This document shows positions 17,404 through 26,743 of a stretch of 64,000 nucleotides of DNA, piece after piece. The stretch covers positions 1 to 64,000 of the forward strand of contig NZ_JBEYXW010000017.1 in the NCBI RefSeq assembly GCF_040645195.1. Reading direction: 5' to 3'. A program made the translations under genes and the position numbers. Below the pieces are notes generated by a model. That model did not search any database. It was not told where the DNA came from and saw only the letters and a list, made by a program, of their open reading frames with translations. This DNA is from Prauserella_A sp040645195 (GTDB taxonomy: Bacteria > Actinomycetota > Actinomycetes > Mycobacteriales > Pseudonocardiaceae). Each line of letters starts with the position of its first letter. The first letter of the stretch is position 1.

Positions 17404-18675
17404 GTGTGTGAGAACGTGATCTCCCCGATGTCGTTGGGGGATAAGGAACTTCTGGACGCCCTGCGAGAGAAGGAGCAGCGGCGGCGGAAGTCGTATGCCG
17501 ACGAGTTGGCGTTGATCGCGGAGATCGACGCGCGAGGTCTGCCTGCCACACAGGGCTGTTCCGGTGTCGGCGCGTTGGTCCGGGAGATGTTCAACCTCAA
17601 TCCAGCTGATGCGCGGCGCATGGTTGCCCACGCCCGCGCGTTGCTGCCTTCGGTCACCACGTCGGGTGCGCCGGTGGCGGCGGACCTGCCGGCGACCGCG
17701 GACACCCTGCGGGGCGGCGCGATCGGGCCCGAGCACGTGGAGGCGATCCGCCAGCTACCGCTTGACGCTACCGACGAAGACCGGGCCGCAGCCGAGAAAA
17801 TCTTGTGCGAAGCCGCAACGATGAGTGAACCCCGCATCACCGCCAGGCTGGGTTGGGAGATCCGGGAACGCCTGGACCCTGATGGCGCCGAACCCAAAGA
17901 TGACACCCTGATACAGCCGAAACGGTGGCTGGACTTCCGCGAAACCGCCAACGGCGTCACCGGAACATTCGGGCTGGACAAAGAAACCGGCGCGCTGCTG
18001 GCCAACCTGCTGTCACCGTTAACCGCTCCCCGGTCCAGCGATGATGGCCCGGACCTCCGCTCCCGGGACGAACGCTACGGCGACGCCTTCGCCGACATCC
18101 TCGCCCTGGCCGCCCGCTGCCCGGACACCCCCACCGAGGCGGGAGAACCGGTCACGCTGCTGGTGTCGGCCACCCTCGACCAGCTCACCACCGGGATCGG
18201 ACAGGGCCTCGTGGACGGTCACCTCTCGATGTCGGCGGGGCAGATCCGACGGATGGCCTGCGACGCGAAAGCGGCCCCCATGGTCTTCGGTACCGCCAGC
18301 GAGGTCCTCGACGTCGGGCGGACGACCCGCACGGTACCCCGAAGCCTCCGGCGGGCACTGATCCACCGAGACAAGGGCTGCACCTTCGCGGGCTGCGACC
18401 GCAAGGCCAAGTGGTGCCAAGCGCACCACATCGTGGAGTGGAGCAACGGCGGACCGACCACTTTGGACAAACTCACCCTCATTTGCCCACATCACCACCG
18501 GGTGGTGCACCACAGCAACTGGACCATCCGCATGACCAACGGAATCCCCTGGTACATCCCACCACCCCACAGCGACCCCGAACAACAACCCCGCCGCAAC
18601 ACCCTCCACACCATCCCCGCGAGACTGAAACCCGATCGCGCCACCACACGGAGCCCAATGGCGCTGGCATCATGA
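17404..18675 (+). CDS. DUF222 / HNH endonuclease (13E12 repeat family), SOS-regulated
   Basis: A 423-residue protein. An N-terminal helical DUF222 domain (about residues 10-300; LREKEQRRRKSYADELALIAEIDARGL, FNLNPADARRMVAHARAL) is followed by an HNH nuclease domain: RALIHRDKGCTFAGCDRKAKWCQAHHIVEWSNGG...LTLICPHHHRVVH, with two Cys pairs for zinc and the HH...N...H core. Family members are numerous in actinobacteria and are the 13E12 repeat proteins of M. tuberculosis. The SOS box upstream implies induction on DNA damage; DNA cleavage or repair is inferred. Other starts: GTG 17398, ATG 17428. The C-terminus is Pro/Arg-rich. Confidence 0.88.
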   Translation: MCENVISPMSLGDKELLDALREKEQRRRKSYADELALIAEIDARGLPATQGCSGVGALVREMFNLNPADARRMVAHARALLPSVTTSGAPVAADLPATADTLRGGAIGPEHVEAIRQLPLDATDEDRAAAEKILCEAATMSEPRITARLGWEIRERLDPDGAEPKDDTLIQPKRWLDFRETANGVTGTFGLDKETGALLANLLSPLTAPRSSDDGPDLRSRDERYGDAFADILALAARCPDTPTEAGEPVTLLVSATLDQLTTGIGQGLVDGHLSMSAGQIRRMACDAKAAPMVFGTASEVLDVGRTTRTVPRSLRRALIHRDKGCTFAGCDRKAKWCQAHHIVEWSNGGPTTLDKLTLICPHHHRVVHHSNWTIRMTNGIPWYIPPPHSDPEQQPRRNTLHTIPARLKPDRATTRSPMALAS

Positions 18676-18735
18676 CCCGACCTGCGAAGTGGGCTGAGCG
18701 GGTGCGGCGCGGCGGTCATCCGTACCGCACTCGGC

Positions 18736-19320
18736 TCACAGCGTTGCGACGAAGAGGTACGACATGCCGAGCCCCATCACGACCCGGCACACGGCCCGCG
18801 AAGCGAACCCTGCGGGCAGCCCGTCCGGGCCACGGTTGCGCAGCGAACGCACCGCACGCGCCCCGGCCTGCACACCGTCGAAGCCAAAGTACGCGGCCGC
18901 AAGTACGGCGATCACCGGCAGCGCGAGCGAGCCCGGCGCGTCCGCCATGGTGGGCCACGTGGCGTGCCCGGCATGCGGCATCGCCGCAAGCATGTACAGC
19001 ATCGCCAGCGCCGACAAGCCGTGGTGGAGATCGCAGCGACGGCACACCCCCGCCGCCATCCGGTCGCGCAGTGACGCGAACAGGAACCAGCCGGCCACCA
19101 CCAGGAAGACCGCCTGCCAGCCCGCGACCGGGATCGGGCCGCCCACCGGGGACACCATCGCGACCATGGCGAGCGTCATCAGCAGGCCCGCGAGATCGAT
19201 GTGCCGCACCCCACTACCGAGTCGCACATAGTCGAGCCTGGTCAGGCGCGCCAGGCACGGGTACGTCAGAGCGAGGAACGTGCCGGTGAGTATCCACGCC
19301 ACGATCGCCGGAATCTGCAT
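18736..19320 (-). CDS. DUF5134 domain membrane protein
   Basis: A 194-residue membrane protein with about six hydrophobic segments and the recognisable DUF5134 stretch DLHHGLSALAMLYMLAAMPHAGH (paired His plus Met/His-rich), suggesting a metal or haem site within the membrane. Four paired cysteines are absent; only CRRC occurs before the motif. From memory, mycobacterial members lie beside metal-related genes, but here neighbours give no hint. It is divergent from the alpha/beta hydrolase, with about 146 bp between the starts. Confidence 0.72.
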   Translation of the reverse strand: MQIPAIVAWILTGTFLALTYPCLARLTRLDYVRLGSGVRHIDLAGLLMTLAMVAMVSPVGGPIPVAGWQAVFLVVAGWFLFASLRDRMAAGVCRRCDLHHGLSALAMLYMLAAMPHAGHATWPTMADAPGSLALPVIAVLAAAYFGFDGVQAGARAVRSLRNRGPDGLPAGFASRAVCRVVMGLGMSYLFVATL

Positions 19321-19466
19321 GCCCCACCTCGCTCGACATCACCTACGGCGTGCCACTCACCGTCGCAGACACGGGCGGCTGCGCGCCAGAGGGCAGCCAG
19401 GTGACCCGCGTGGCGGGCGGCGTGATGTTCCATCGCCGTCACCGGGACCCGGTACGCTCGCGGAGC

Positions 19467-20693
19467 ATGCAACCCACGTTCAGGACCCGTCGCGCGTTGC
19501 AACTGGGGCTCACCGCCAACGCCCTGCGCCCGCTGTCCGGTCCGCGTACCTCGATCAGTGCGTTCTTCGCCGGCTGGCTCACCGCGGAACTGGCGCCGCA
19601 ACTGCTCGCCCTGACCGCTACCGACACCGCGGCCCACCTCGCCCGTCGCGGCTGGCGCGGCGCCGACAGGGTCGGGTTGGCGATGTCGGCACTGTCCGCG
19701 GCGGGGCTGGCCGGGCTCATCGCCTCAGCGCAGCGGGCTCGTGGCGCCGTCGAGGACGCACTGGTCGAGGCACTCGGCCCGGACTACCGCCAGGGCCTGC
19801 GCCGACCACCGAACGCCAAGGACCTGGCCACACCGTGGGGCCAGCTGGTGCTGCCGTTCCGGTTGGACGGCAAGGAGGTTCGCCGCGACCACGACATCGC
19901 CTACGCGCCAGGCGGCAGGCGGTTCCTGCTCGACATCTACCGCCCGCGCGCCGCCGTGTCCGGCCGGCCGGTACTGCTGCAGGTGCACGGCGGCGCTTGG
20001 ATCGTCGGCAACAAGGACCAGCAGGGCATCCCGCTCATGCTGCACATGGCACAGCGCGGCTGGGTGTGCGTCGCCATCAACTACCCGCTCTCCCCCGCGG
20101 CGCAGTGGCCGGAGCACATCGTCGCCGCGAAACGGGCGCTCGCGTGGATCAGGGCACACATCGCGGACTACGGAGGGGATCCCGGTTACGTCGTGACGAC
20201 GGGCGGCTCGGCGGGTGGCCACCTGGCGTCACTACTGGCGCTGACGGCCAACGACCCGCGCCTGCAACCTGGCTTCACCGACGTCGACACCAGCATCCAG
20301 GCGTGCATTCCGCACTACGGCGTCTACGACTTCGCCGGGACGAGCGGATCCAGGGCGAGTGAGACACGGCTGCGCCACCTGCTGGCCCGGTACGTCGTCG
20401 GCAAGGATCCGGTGCGCGACCACGACGACTACGTGGCCGCCTCACCACTGGACCGCATTACCGCCAAGGCGCCGCCGTTCTTCGTGATCCACGGCGAACG
20501 GGACACCATGGTTCCGGTGCAGGAAGCCAGGGACTTCGTCGGCAGGTTGCGCGCGGTATCGCCGCACCCGGTGGCCTACGCGGAGATCCCCGGTGCCCAG
20601 CACGCGTTCGACCTGTTCCCGTCGATCCGCAGCGCCCACGTCGTCCGCGGCGTGGAGCGCTTCCTGGAGTGGACCTACCAGCGTTACCGGTAG
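19467..20693 (+). CDS. Alpha/beta hydrolase, LipC/HSL-like esterase
   Basis: A 408-residue carboxylesterase of the hormone-sensitive-lipase-like group. An N-terminal amphipathic or membrane-associated region (about 120 residues with two hydrophobic stretches) precedes the hydrolase domain. Oxyanion motif HGGAW near residue 175, nucleophile elbow GGSAGG, acid ERDTMVPV and catalytic His in GAQHAFD. From memory the organisation resembles M. tuberculosis LipC (cell-surface esterase, about 400 aa). The ATG at 19467 has CGGAG upstream; an in-frame extension to 19350 is not supported. It ends 4 bp before the convergent F420-dependent gene. Confidence 0.85.
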   Translation: MQPTFRTRRALQLGLTANALRPLSGPRTSISAFFAGWLTAELAPQLLALTATDTAAHLARRGWRGADRVGLAMSALSAAGLAGLIASAQRARGAVEDALVEALGPDYRQGLRRPPNAKDLATPWGQLVLPFRLDGKEVRRDHDIAYAPGGRRFLLDIYRPRAAVSGRPVLLQVHGGAWIVGNKDQQGIPLMLHMAQRGWVCVAINYPLSPAAQWPEHIVAAKRALAWIRAHIADYGGDPGYVVTTGGSAGGHLASLLALTANDPRLQPGFTDVDTSIQACIPHYGVYDFAGTSGSRASETRLRHLLARYVVGKDPVRDHDDYVAASPLDRITAKAPPFFVIHGERDTMVPVQEARDFVGRLRAVSPHPVAYAEIPGAQHAFDLFPSIRSAHVVRGVERFLEWTYQRYR

Positions 20694-20696
20694 GCG

Positions 20697-21686
20697 CTAC
20701 GCGGTGAGCTTGGGCAGCACCTCGCGGCCGAAGACCTCGATCCACTCCTGCTGGTTGCGGCCCACGTTGTGGATGTAGATGCGGTTGAAGCCGGCGTCGA
20801 TGAACTTCTGCAGCGCGGCCCGGTGCACATCCGGGTCGGCGGAGACCACCATGCGGCCCGCGAAGTCCTCCGGCCGGACCAGCTTGGCCATCTGCTCGAA
20901 GTCGAACGGCGAGCGGATGTCGGCCTTCGGGAACTTCATCCCGCCGTTGGGCCACTGCTCGAGCGCGTTCTTCCAGGCCTCGTCGTCGGTCGCCGCCCAG
21001 GACAGGTGAACCTGCAGCAGCTTGGGCATGCTGTCGGGGTCCTTGCCAGCCGTGCGCGCGCCCTTGCCGAAGTTGTCCAGGATCCCGGCGAGCTTCTCCA
21101 ACGACGCACCCGGGGTGATCAGGCCGTCGGCGAGCTCACCGGTCTTACGCGAGGTGTACGGGCCTGCCGAGGCGATGTAGATGGGCGGCGGAACGTCCGG
21201 CATCGTCCACAGCCGCGTGGTGTGCAGTGTGAAGAACTCACCCTTGTGCTTGACGTCCTTGCCCGTGAACAACTTCCGGATGATCTCGAGCGCCTCGAAC
21301 ATCCGGCGTACCCGTTCCGGGGCCTCCGGCCAGTACCCGCCGACGATGTGCTCGTTCAGCGCCTCCCCCGAGCCGATGCCCAGCCAGGTGCGGCCTGGGT
21401 AGGTCGCCTCGAGCGTCGCCGCCGCCTGCGCCACCATCGCGGGGTGCTGCCGGAAGGTCGGGCAGGTCACCCCGGGGCCGAGGTCGCCGGTGGTGTTCTC
21501 GGCGAGCGAGGCCAGCACGCTCCACACGAACGAAGCCTCGCCCTGGGCGGGTACCCACGGCTGGAAGTGGTCTGCCGCCATCTGACCGGAGAACCCGTGC
21601 TGCTCGGCCAGCGCCGCCAACTCGATGGACTCCCGCGGCGAGAACTGCTCGAGTGCCGCCGCGATGCCGATCTGAACTCCACTCAC
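20697..21686 (-). CDS. F420-dependent LLM-class oxidoreductase, Fgd-like (TIGR03557 type)
   Basis: A 329-residue luciferase-like TIM-barrel enzyme. Segments DHFQPWVPAQG, TCPTFRQHPAMVAQAAATLEATYPGRTWLGIGSGEALNEHI and PPIYIASAGPYTSRKTGELADGLI match F420-dependent glucose-6-phosphate dehydrogenase and its close paralogues. The GTG at 21686 aligns with family N-termini (VSGVQIGIAAALEQFSPRE). Fgd1 reduces F420 with glucose 6-phosphate; this TIGR03557 branch is related but its substrate is not established. F420 use is inferred from the family. It is 97 bp downstream of icmF on the same strand, possibly co-transcribed. Confidence 0.85.
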   Translation of the reverse strand: MSGVQIGIAAALEQFSPRESIELAALAEQHGFSGQMAADHFQPWVPAQGEASFVWSVLASLAENTTGDLGPGVTCPTFRQHPAMVAQAAATLEATYPGRTWLGIGSGEALNEHIVGGYWPEAPERVRRMFEALEIIRKLFTGKDVKHKGEFFTLHTTRLWTMPDVPPPIYIASAGPYTSRKTGELADGLITPGASLEKLAGILDNFGKGARTAGKDPDSMPKLLQVHLSWAATDDEAWKNALEQWPNGGMKFPKADIRSPFDFEQMAKLVRPEDFAGRMVVSADPDVHRAALQKFIDAGFNRIYIHNVGRNQQEWIEVFGREVLPKLTA

Positions 21687-21782
21687 GACCCCAACCGCCC
21701 TTCTGCGTGCCCGGTACGTGTGGCTTCCCGCCAACCTACCCCTGCCACCGCACGATGATCACGGCCAGGCGCCGCGGCGGCG

Positions 21783-24700
21783 TCAGACGTTGCGCCGGTA
21801 CTGGCCACCGACCTCGAAGAACGCTTCGGTGATCTGCCCGAGCGAGCACACCCGCGCGGCGTCCATCAGCACCCCGAACACGTTGTCCCCGCGGGTAGCG
21901 GCCTCGCGCAGCTCCTTGAGTGCCTGCTGCGCTTCGTCGTGGTGCCTGCGCTGGAAGTCGGCCAGCCGCTCCAGCTGCGACTGCTTCTCCGCTTCGGTCG
22001 CCCGCGCCAGCTCCACCTCCACCTCGTCCTCGGCAGCATGGGGGTTACGGAACGTGTTCACACCAACGATGGGCAACGAGCCGTCGTGCTTGAGCCGCTC
22101 GTAGTGGATCGACTCGTCCTGGATCCTGCCGCGCTGGTAGCCGGTCTCCATGGCACCCAGCACGCCACCGCGCTCGGAGATCCGGTCGAACTCGGTGAGC
22201 ACCGCTTCCTCGACGAGGTCGGTCAGCTCGTCGATGATGAACGATCCCTGCAGCGGGTTCTCGTTCTTCGCCAGGCCCCATTCCTTGTTGATGACCATCT
22301 GGATGGCCATCGCCCGGCGCACCGAGCTCTCGCTGGGCGTGGTGATGGCCTCGTCGTAGGCATTGGTGTGCAACGAGTTGGCGTTGTCGTAGAGCGCGCA
22401 CAGGGCCTGCAGTGTCGTGCGGATGTCGTTGAAGCTCATCTCCTGCGCGTGCAGCGACCGCCCCGAGGTCTGGACGTGGTACTTCAGCTTCTGCGACCGC
22501 TCGTTGGCACCGTAGCGCTCGCGCATGGCCACCGCCCAGATCCGCCGCGCGACTCGGCCGAGCACCGAGTACTCGGCGTCCATACCGTTGGAGAAGAAGA
22601 ACGACAGGTTCGGCGCGAAGTCGTCGATGTCCATGCCCCGCGCCAGGTACGACTCGACGTAGGTGAGGCCGTTGGCGAGCGTGAACGCCAGCTGCGAGAT
22701 GGGGTTCGCACCGGCTTCGGCGATGTGGTAGCCGGAGATCGACACGGAGTAGAAGTTGCGCACTTCCCGTTGGATGAACCATTCCTGGATGTCGGCCATC
22801 ATCCGCAGCGAGAACTCAGTGGAGAAGATGCAGGTGTTCTGCCCCTGGTCCTCCTTGAGGATGTCGGCCTGCACCGTGCCACGAACCTGGCGCAGCGTCC
22901 AGTCACGGATCCCGGCGGCCTCCTCGGCCGTCGGCTCGCGGCCGTGCTCGGCGCGGAACGCGTCCGTGCGCTGGTCGATCGCGGCGTTGAGGAAGAAGGC
23001 CAGGATCGTCGGCGCGGGCCCGTTGATCGTCATCGACACGGACGTGCTCGGCGCGGTGAGGTCGAAGCCGTCGTAGAGCGCCTTCATGTCCTCCAGCGTC
23101 GCGATGGACACGCCCGATGTGCCGACCTTGCCGTAGATGTCAGGGCGAGTGGCGGGATCGAAGCCGTACAGCGTCACCGAGTCGAACGCCGTCGACAGCC
23201 GCTTGGCCTCCGATTCGGCCGACAGGTACTTGAACCGGCGGTTGGTACGGAACGCATCGCCCTCACCCGCGAACATCCGGGCCGGGTCCTCACCCTCCCG
23301 CTTGAACGGGAAAACGCCTGCCGTGTAAGGGAAGTACCCCGGCAGATGTTCACGGCGCAGGAACGACACGAGCTCACCCGGCTCGCTGTAGCGCGGCAGG
23401 GCGACCCGGGGCACCCGGTTGCCCGACAAAGTCTCGCGCCACAGCTGCGTGCGCAGCTCCCGGTCGCGCACCTGCACGACGAGCTCCTCACCGCGATAGG
23501 ACTCGGCCAGCTCGGTGTACTGCTCCAGTAATGCGGTGGTCGCCGTGTCCACATCGGACTCTGCCTGCGCGAGCAACCGGTCCAGCGCCGCGGTGTCAGC
23601 GCCCTCCGCGGCCAGCGCATCCTGCGCAGCGGCGAGGTGCTCACGCCTGCGCACCGCGTCGACCTGCTGGCGGGTCCGTTCGTGGTAGCCGCGAACCACC
23701 CCGGCGATCTCGGCCAGGTAGCGGATGCGCTGCGGCGGGATGATCGTGCTGAGGTCGGTCGACACCTTGCCCTCGACCCGCGGCAGCACACCCGCCGACA
23801 CCGACAGGCCGTCAGTGGCGAGCAGATCCCGCAGGAACTGGTACAGCGCGGTGACTCCGTCGTCGTTGAACGTAGCGGCACTCGTACCGAAGACGGGCAT
23901 GTCCTCGGGCGCAGCACCGAACTCCTCGCGGTTGCGCACCAACTGGCGGGCGACGTCACGGCGGGCGTCCTCGGCCCCGCGGCGCTCGAACTTGTTGATG
24001 GCGACGGCGACGGCGAAGTCGAGCATGTCGATCTTCTCCAGCTGCGAGGCGGCGCCGAACTCGGGTGTCATGACGTAGAGCGCGTGGTCGACGTGGTCGA
24101 CGATGCCTGCGTCGCCCTGGCCGATGCCCGGCGTCTCCACGATCACGAGGTCGTAGCCAGCCGCCTTGCAGGCCAGGATCGTGTCGTCGAGCCCTGCCGG
24201 GATCTCGCCGCCCGCGGTGCGGGTCGCCAGTGAGCGGAAGAACACGCGGTCGCCGCCGAGACAGTTCATCCGGATACGGTCGCCGAGCAGCGCGCCACCG
24301 CCCCGCCTGCGGGTCGGGTCGATCGCGAGCACGGCGATGCGGAGCTTGTCCTCCTGGTCGAGCCGGAAGCGCCGGATCAGCTCGTCGGTGAGAGAGGACT
24401 TTCCCGACCCACCGGTGCCCGTGATCCCCAGAACAGGCACGGTGCGCGCGCCGGCCGCCTCCCGGAGCTGGGTCAGCCACTCCGCCGGCAGAACCTGCTG
24501 CTGCAGCCGGGTGATCGTCCGCGCGAGTGTGAGCACATCCCCGGCGAGCAGCTGCTCGACCGCGCCGGACTCCTGCGCGGCGAGGTCGACGTCGCAGGCC
24601 TCGATCATCGAGTTGATCATGCCGGGAAGGCCCATTCGGAGCCCGTCGTCCGGCGAGAAGATCCGCGCGACCCCCCGCGAGTGCAGCAGCTCGATCTCCT

Positions 24701-25019
24701 CGCGCACGATGACACCGCCGCCACCGCCGAACACCTTGATATGCCCGGCGCCACGCTCACGGAGCAGGTCGACCAGGTAGGTGAAGTACTCGACGTGCCC
24801 ACCCTGGTAGGCGCTGATGGCAACGCCTTGCACGTCCTCGGAGATCGCCGCGGTGACGACCTCGTCCACGGAGCGGTTGTGCCCGAGGTGGACGACTTCG
24901 GCACCCTGCGACTGGAGGATCCGCCGCATGATGTTGATGGACGCGTCGTGACCGTCGAAGAGGCTCGCGGCGGTCACGAACCGGACGGGGTGCGCAGGCC
25001 GGTGCAGTTCGGAGGTCAT
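21783..25019 (-). CDS. icmF: Fused isobutyryl-CoA mutase / G-protein chaperone
   Basis: A 1078-residue fusion that interconverts isobutyryl-CoA and n-butyryl-CoA with adenosylcobalamin. Domain order: B12-binding (residues 10-145; FDGHDASINIMRRILQSQGAEVVHLGHNRS, the DxHxxG-type site), MeaB-like GTPase chaperone (about 175-430; Walker A GITGTGGSGKSSL, AVAINKFERR), linker, then TIM-barrel mutase (about 540-1050; RPDIYGKVGTSGVSIATLEDM, QTSGRSLHAQEMSFNDIRTTLQALCAL). Order and length match IcmF rather than the two-subunit methylmalonyl-CoA mutase. GGAGG sits unusually close, 1-2 bases, before the ATG. Role: branched-chain and short-chain acyl-CoA metabolism. Confidence 0.95.
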   Translation of the reverse strand: MTSELHRPAHPVRFVTAASLFDGHDASINIMRRILQSQGAEVVHLGHNRSVDEVVTAAISEDVQGVAISAYQGGHVEYFTYLVDLLRERGAGHIKVFGGGGGVIVREEIELLHSRGVARIFSPDDGLRMGLPGMINSMIEACDVDLAAQESGAVEQLLAGDVLTLARTITRLQQQVLPAEWLTQLREAAGARTVPVLGITGTGGSGKSSLTDELIRRFRLDQEDKLRIAVLAIDPTRRRGGGALLGDRIRMNCLGGDRVFFRSLATRTAGGEIPAGLDDTILACKAAGYDLVIVETPGIGQGDAGIVDHVDHALYVMTPEFGAASQLEKIDMLDFAVAVAINKFERRGAEDARRDVARQLVRNREEFGAAPEDMPVFGTSAATFNDDGVTALYQFLRDLLATDGLSVSAGVLPRVEGKVSTDLSTIIPPQRIRYLAEIAGVVRGYHERTRQQVDAVRRREHLAAAQDALAAEGADTAALDRLLAQAESDVDTATTALLEQYTELAESYRGEELVVQVRDRELRTQLWRETLSGNRVPRVALPRYSEPGELVSFLRREHLPGYFPYTAGVFPFKREGEDPARMFAGEGDAFRTNRRFKYLSAESEAKRLSTAFDSVTLYGFDPATRPDIYGKVGTSGVSIATLEDMKALYDGFDLTAPSTSVSMTINGPAPTILAFFLNAAIDQRTDAFRAEHGREPTAEEAAGIRDWTLRQVRGTVQADILKEDQGQNTCIFSTEFSLRMMADIQEWFIQREVRNFYSVSISGYHIAEAGANPISQLAFTLANGLTYVESYLARGMDIDDFAPNLSFFFSNGMDAEYSVLGRVARRIWAVAMRERYGANERSQKLKYHVQTSGRSLHAQEMSFNDIRTTLQALCALYDNANSLHTNAYDEAITTPSESSVRRAMAIQMVINKEWGLAKNENPLQGSFIIDELTDLVEEAVLTEFDRISERGGVLGAMETGYQRGRIQDESIHYERLKHDGSLPIVGVNTFRNPHAAEDEVEVELARATEAEKQSQLERLADFQRRHHDEAQQALKELREAATRGDNVFGVLMDAARVCSLGQITEAFFEVGGQYRRNV

Positions 25020-25031
25020 GCCTCCAAAATA

Positions 25032-25060
25032 CTTGGGCTTCCTACTATTTTAAACCCAAG
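25032..25060. promoter_or_regulatory. Inverted repeat in the icmF promoter
   Basis: CTTGGG (25032-25037) and CCCAAG (25055-25060), with two more matching bases inside each arm, form an A/T-rich 29-bp dyad just upstream of the icmF start. The A/T-rich centre contains TAAAAT, a possible minus-strand -10. TetR-family regulators of acyl-CoA metabolism bind sites of this size; no regulator gene is adjacent. Confidence 0.45.
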
Positions 25061-25097
25061 CACTATCGTGACGGGTGTCTCACCGAAGCTGATCGAT

Positions 25098-25712
25098 TCA
25101 GCCCACCGGGTTCGCCGGACGCATCGCGATCCACTGCCGCATGGCGTACTCCACCAGCGTGATCAGCGTCTGCTTGGTGGACTCGCGGTCACGCGCGTCG
25201 CACCGCACGATCGGGATACTGGGGTCGATCGACAGGGCCTCACGCACGTCTGCCAGGTCGTGCTGCAGCACGCCGTCGAAGGTGTTGACACCCACGATGT
25301 AGGGCAGGCCGCGGTCCTCGAAGAAGTCGACGGGAGCGAACGAGTCGGCGAGCCGCCGGGTGTCGGCGAGCACCACCGCACCGATCGCCCCGCGCACCAG
25401 GTCGTCCCACATGAACCAGAAGCGCTGCTGGCCTGGTGTCCCGAAGAGGTACAGGATCAGATCCTCGTCGAGGGAGACCCGGCCGAAGTCCATGGCCACC
25501 GTCGTCGTGGCCTTGTTGGGTGTCGCTTCGAGGTCGTCGATGCCGGTGCTGGCGTCGGTCATCATCGCCTCGGTCGTCAGCGGCACGATCTCCGACACCG
25601 ACCCGACGAAGGTCGTCTTTCCCGCCCCGAAACCTCCGGCCACGACGATCTTGGCCGACGTCATCGTCTTCGGCGCGGCATCGCGCGGTGCCTTAAAGCC
25701 GACGGAGTCCAC
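25098..25712 (-). CDS. cvnD: Conservon small GTPase (CvnD-type, MglA-like)
   Basis: A 204-residue Ras-like GTP-binding protein ending the four-gene conservon. P-loop AGGFGAGKTTF (residues 25-35), switch II-like LYLFGTPGQQRFWFMWDDL, and base-recognition region VGVNTFDG, where Ras has NKxD. The start is a GTG whose first codons overlap the end of the DUF742 gene by 20 bp. In Streptomyces coelicolor Cvn9, CvnA-D form a membrane-linked complex resembling eukaryotic GPCR/G-protein signalling. No cvnE cytochrome P450 gene follows; icmF does. Confidence 0.92.
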   Translation of the reverse strand: MDSVGFKAPRDAAPKTMTSAKIVVAGGFGAGKTTFVGSVSEIVPLTTEAMMTDASTGIDDLEATPNKATTTVAMDFGRVSLDEDLILYLFGTPGQQRFWFMWDDLVRGAIGAVVLADTRRLADSFAPVDFFEDRGLPYIVGVNTFDGVLQHDLADVREALSIDPSIPIVRCDARDRESTKQTLITLVEYAMRQWIAMRPANPVG

Positions 25713-26283
25713 TCAAAACCCTTTCCATCAACATCAAATGCGCTTCGGCACCCTCGTCACCGGAGATGGTCTTGTGCACGGTGACCAACCCCGTGTCCGC
25801 CGCGTCACTGATCAGGACCCGCGCCACGCCGAGCGGGACACGGAGCACCGCAGCGATCTCGGCGACCGAACGTGGAGTCCGACATTCTTCCATGATCAGC
25901 TGGTGCTCGATCTGGTCGGGCACCACCAGCAAAGCGGCCTCTCGGGTGGAGACCAAAGTCTCGAGCTCCAACGGGTAGTTCGCCTTCGTCCGTCCGCCGG
26001 TGATGGCGTACGGGCGCACGAACCCGGTCTCCTCCGCTGGATGCAATGGGATGGCTTCGGCTGACACAGACTGCTCCTCTCCGGTCGTGTACCGGGTGTC
26101 GGCGCGCTCGTCCGCTGGCGGCGGCTGCGCCTGTGGTACTGCCCGGCCGTTGTGTTCACCGGGGTCGTCCCTGGGCTTCTCACGCTCATGACGGCCGTGA
26201 CCGGAACTCAACGCGAAGCCGTTGAGCACGTCGGCGAACGTACTCCCCTCCTCTTCGCCGGAGAATTCAGGCCCCGTGCTCAT
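25693..26283 (-). CDS. cvnC: Conservon DUF742 protein (CvnC-type)
   Basis: A 196-residue protein. A long hydrophilic, low-complexity N-terminus (about 85 residues) precedes the DUF742 winged-helix-like domain: FVRPYAITGGRTKANYPLELETLVST, LIMEECRTPRSVAEIAAVLRVPLGVARVLISDAADTGLVTVH. It is the third component of the operon, 7 bp after cvnB and overlapping cvnD. The N-terminal extension is longer than in many CvnC proteins (about 120-140 aa). Its role is to connect the roadblock protein and the GTPase, by analogy to Cvn9. Confidence 0.9.
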   Translation of the reverse strand: MSTGPEFSGEEEGSTFADVLNGFALSSGHGRHEREKPRDDPGEHNGRAVPQAQPPPADERADTRYTTGEEQSVSAEAIPLHPAEETGFVRPYAITGGRTKANYPLELETLVSTREAALLVVPDQIEHQLIMEECRTPRSVAEIAAVLRVPLGVARVLISDAADTGLVTVHKTISGDEGAEAHLMLMERVLSGLRRL

Positions 26284-26290
26284 CGAAAGA

Positions 26291-26743
26291 TCATCCGACC
26301 GGTTCGCCGATCAGCGGACCGGCCGCGCCCTGCAGCTGAGCACGCAGCTCGGGCGTGAGGATCTGCCCGACCCGGTCGACGAGAAGTGTCATCTCATAGG
26401 CCACCTGGCCGATGTCGCAGTTCGGCGCGGCGAGGACGGCGAGGCACGAACCATCGCTGATGGACATCAGCACCATGATGCCGAGTTCCATCTCCACGAC
26501 CGTCTCGTTGACCGCACCGGCTTCGAAGCAGCGCGCGGCGCCCTGCGTGAGGCTGACCAGTCCGGAAGCCACCGCGGCGAGCTGGTCGGCCCGGTCGAGC
26601 GGGAGGCGGTTCGATGCGGTGAGCAGGAGCCCGTCCGCCGACACCACCACCGCGTGTGCCACCCCGGGCACTCGCTCGGCGAAGTCGTTCACCAGCCACC
26701 CGAACTGATTCTGCTGGGGCTGAGCCCGTTCCGGCGCGGTCAT
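26291..26743 (-). CDS. cvnB: Conservon roadblock/LC7 protein (CvnB-type)
   Basis: A 150-residue roadblock/LC7 domain protein (FGWLVNDFAERVPGVAHAVVVSADGLLLTASNRLP; DQLAAVASGLVSLTQGAARCFE; VYxMT-type end VAYEMTLLVDRVGQIL). Its ATG overlaps the cvnA stop (ATGA). Roadblock proteins act as GTPase-activating or scaffold partners for MglA-like GTPases, here CvnD. Length is usual for the family. Confidence 0.93.
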   Translation of the reverse strand: MTAPERAQPQQNQFGWLVNDFAERVPGVAHAVVVSADGLLLTASNRLPLDRADQLAAVASGLVSLTQGAARCFEAGAVNETVVEMELGIMVLMSISDGSCLAVLAAPNCDIGQVAYEMTLLVDRVGQILTPELRAQLQGAAGPLIGEPVG

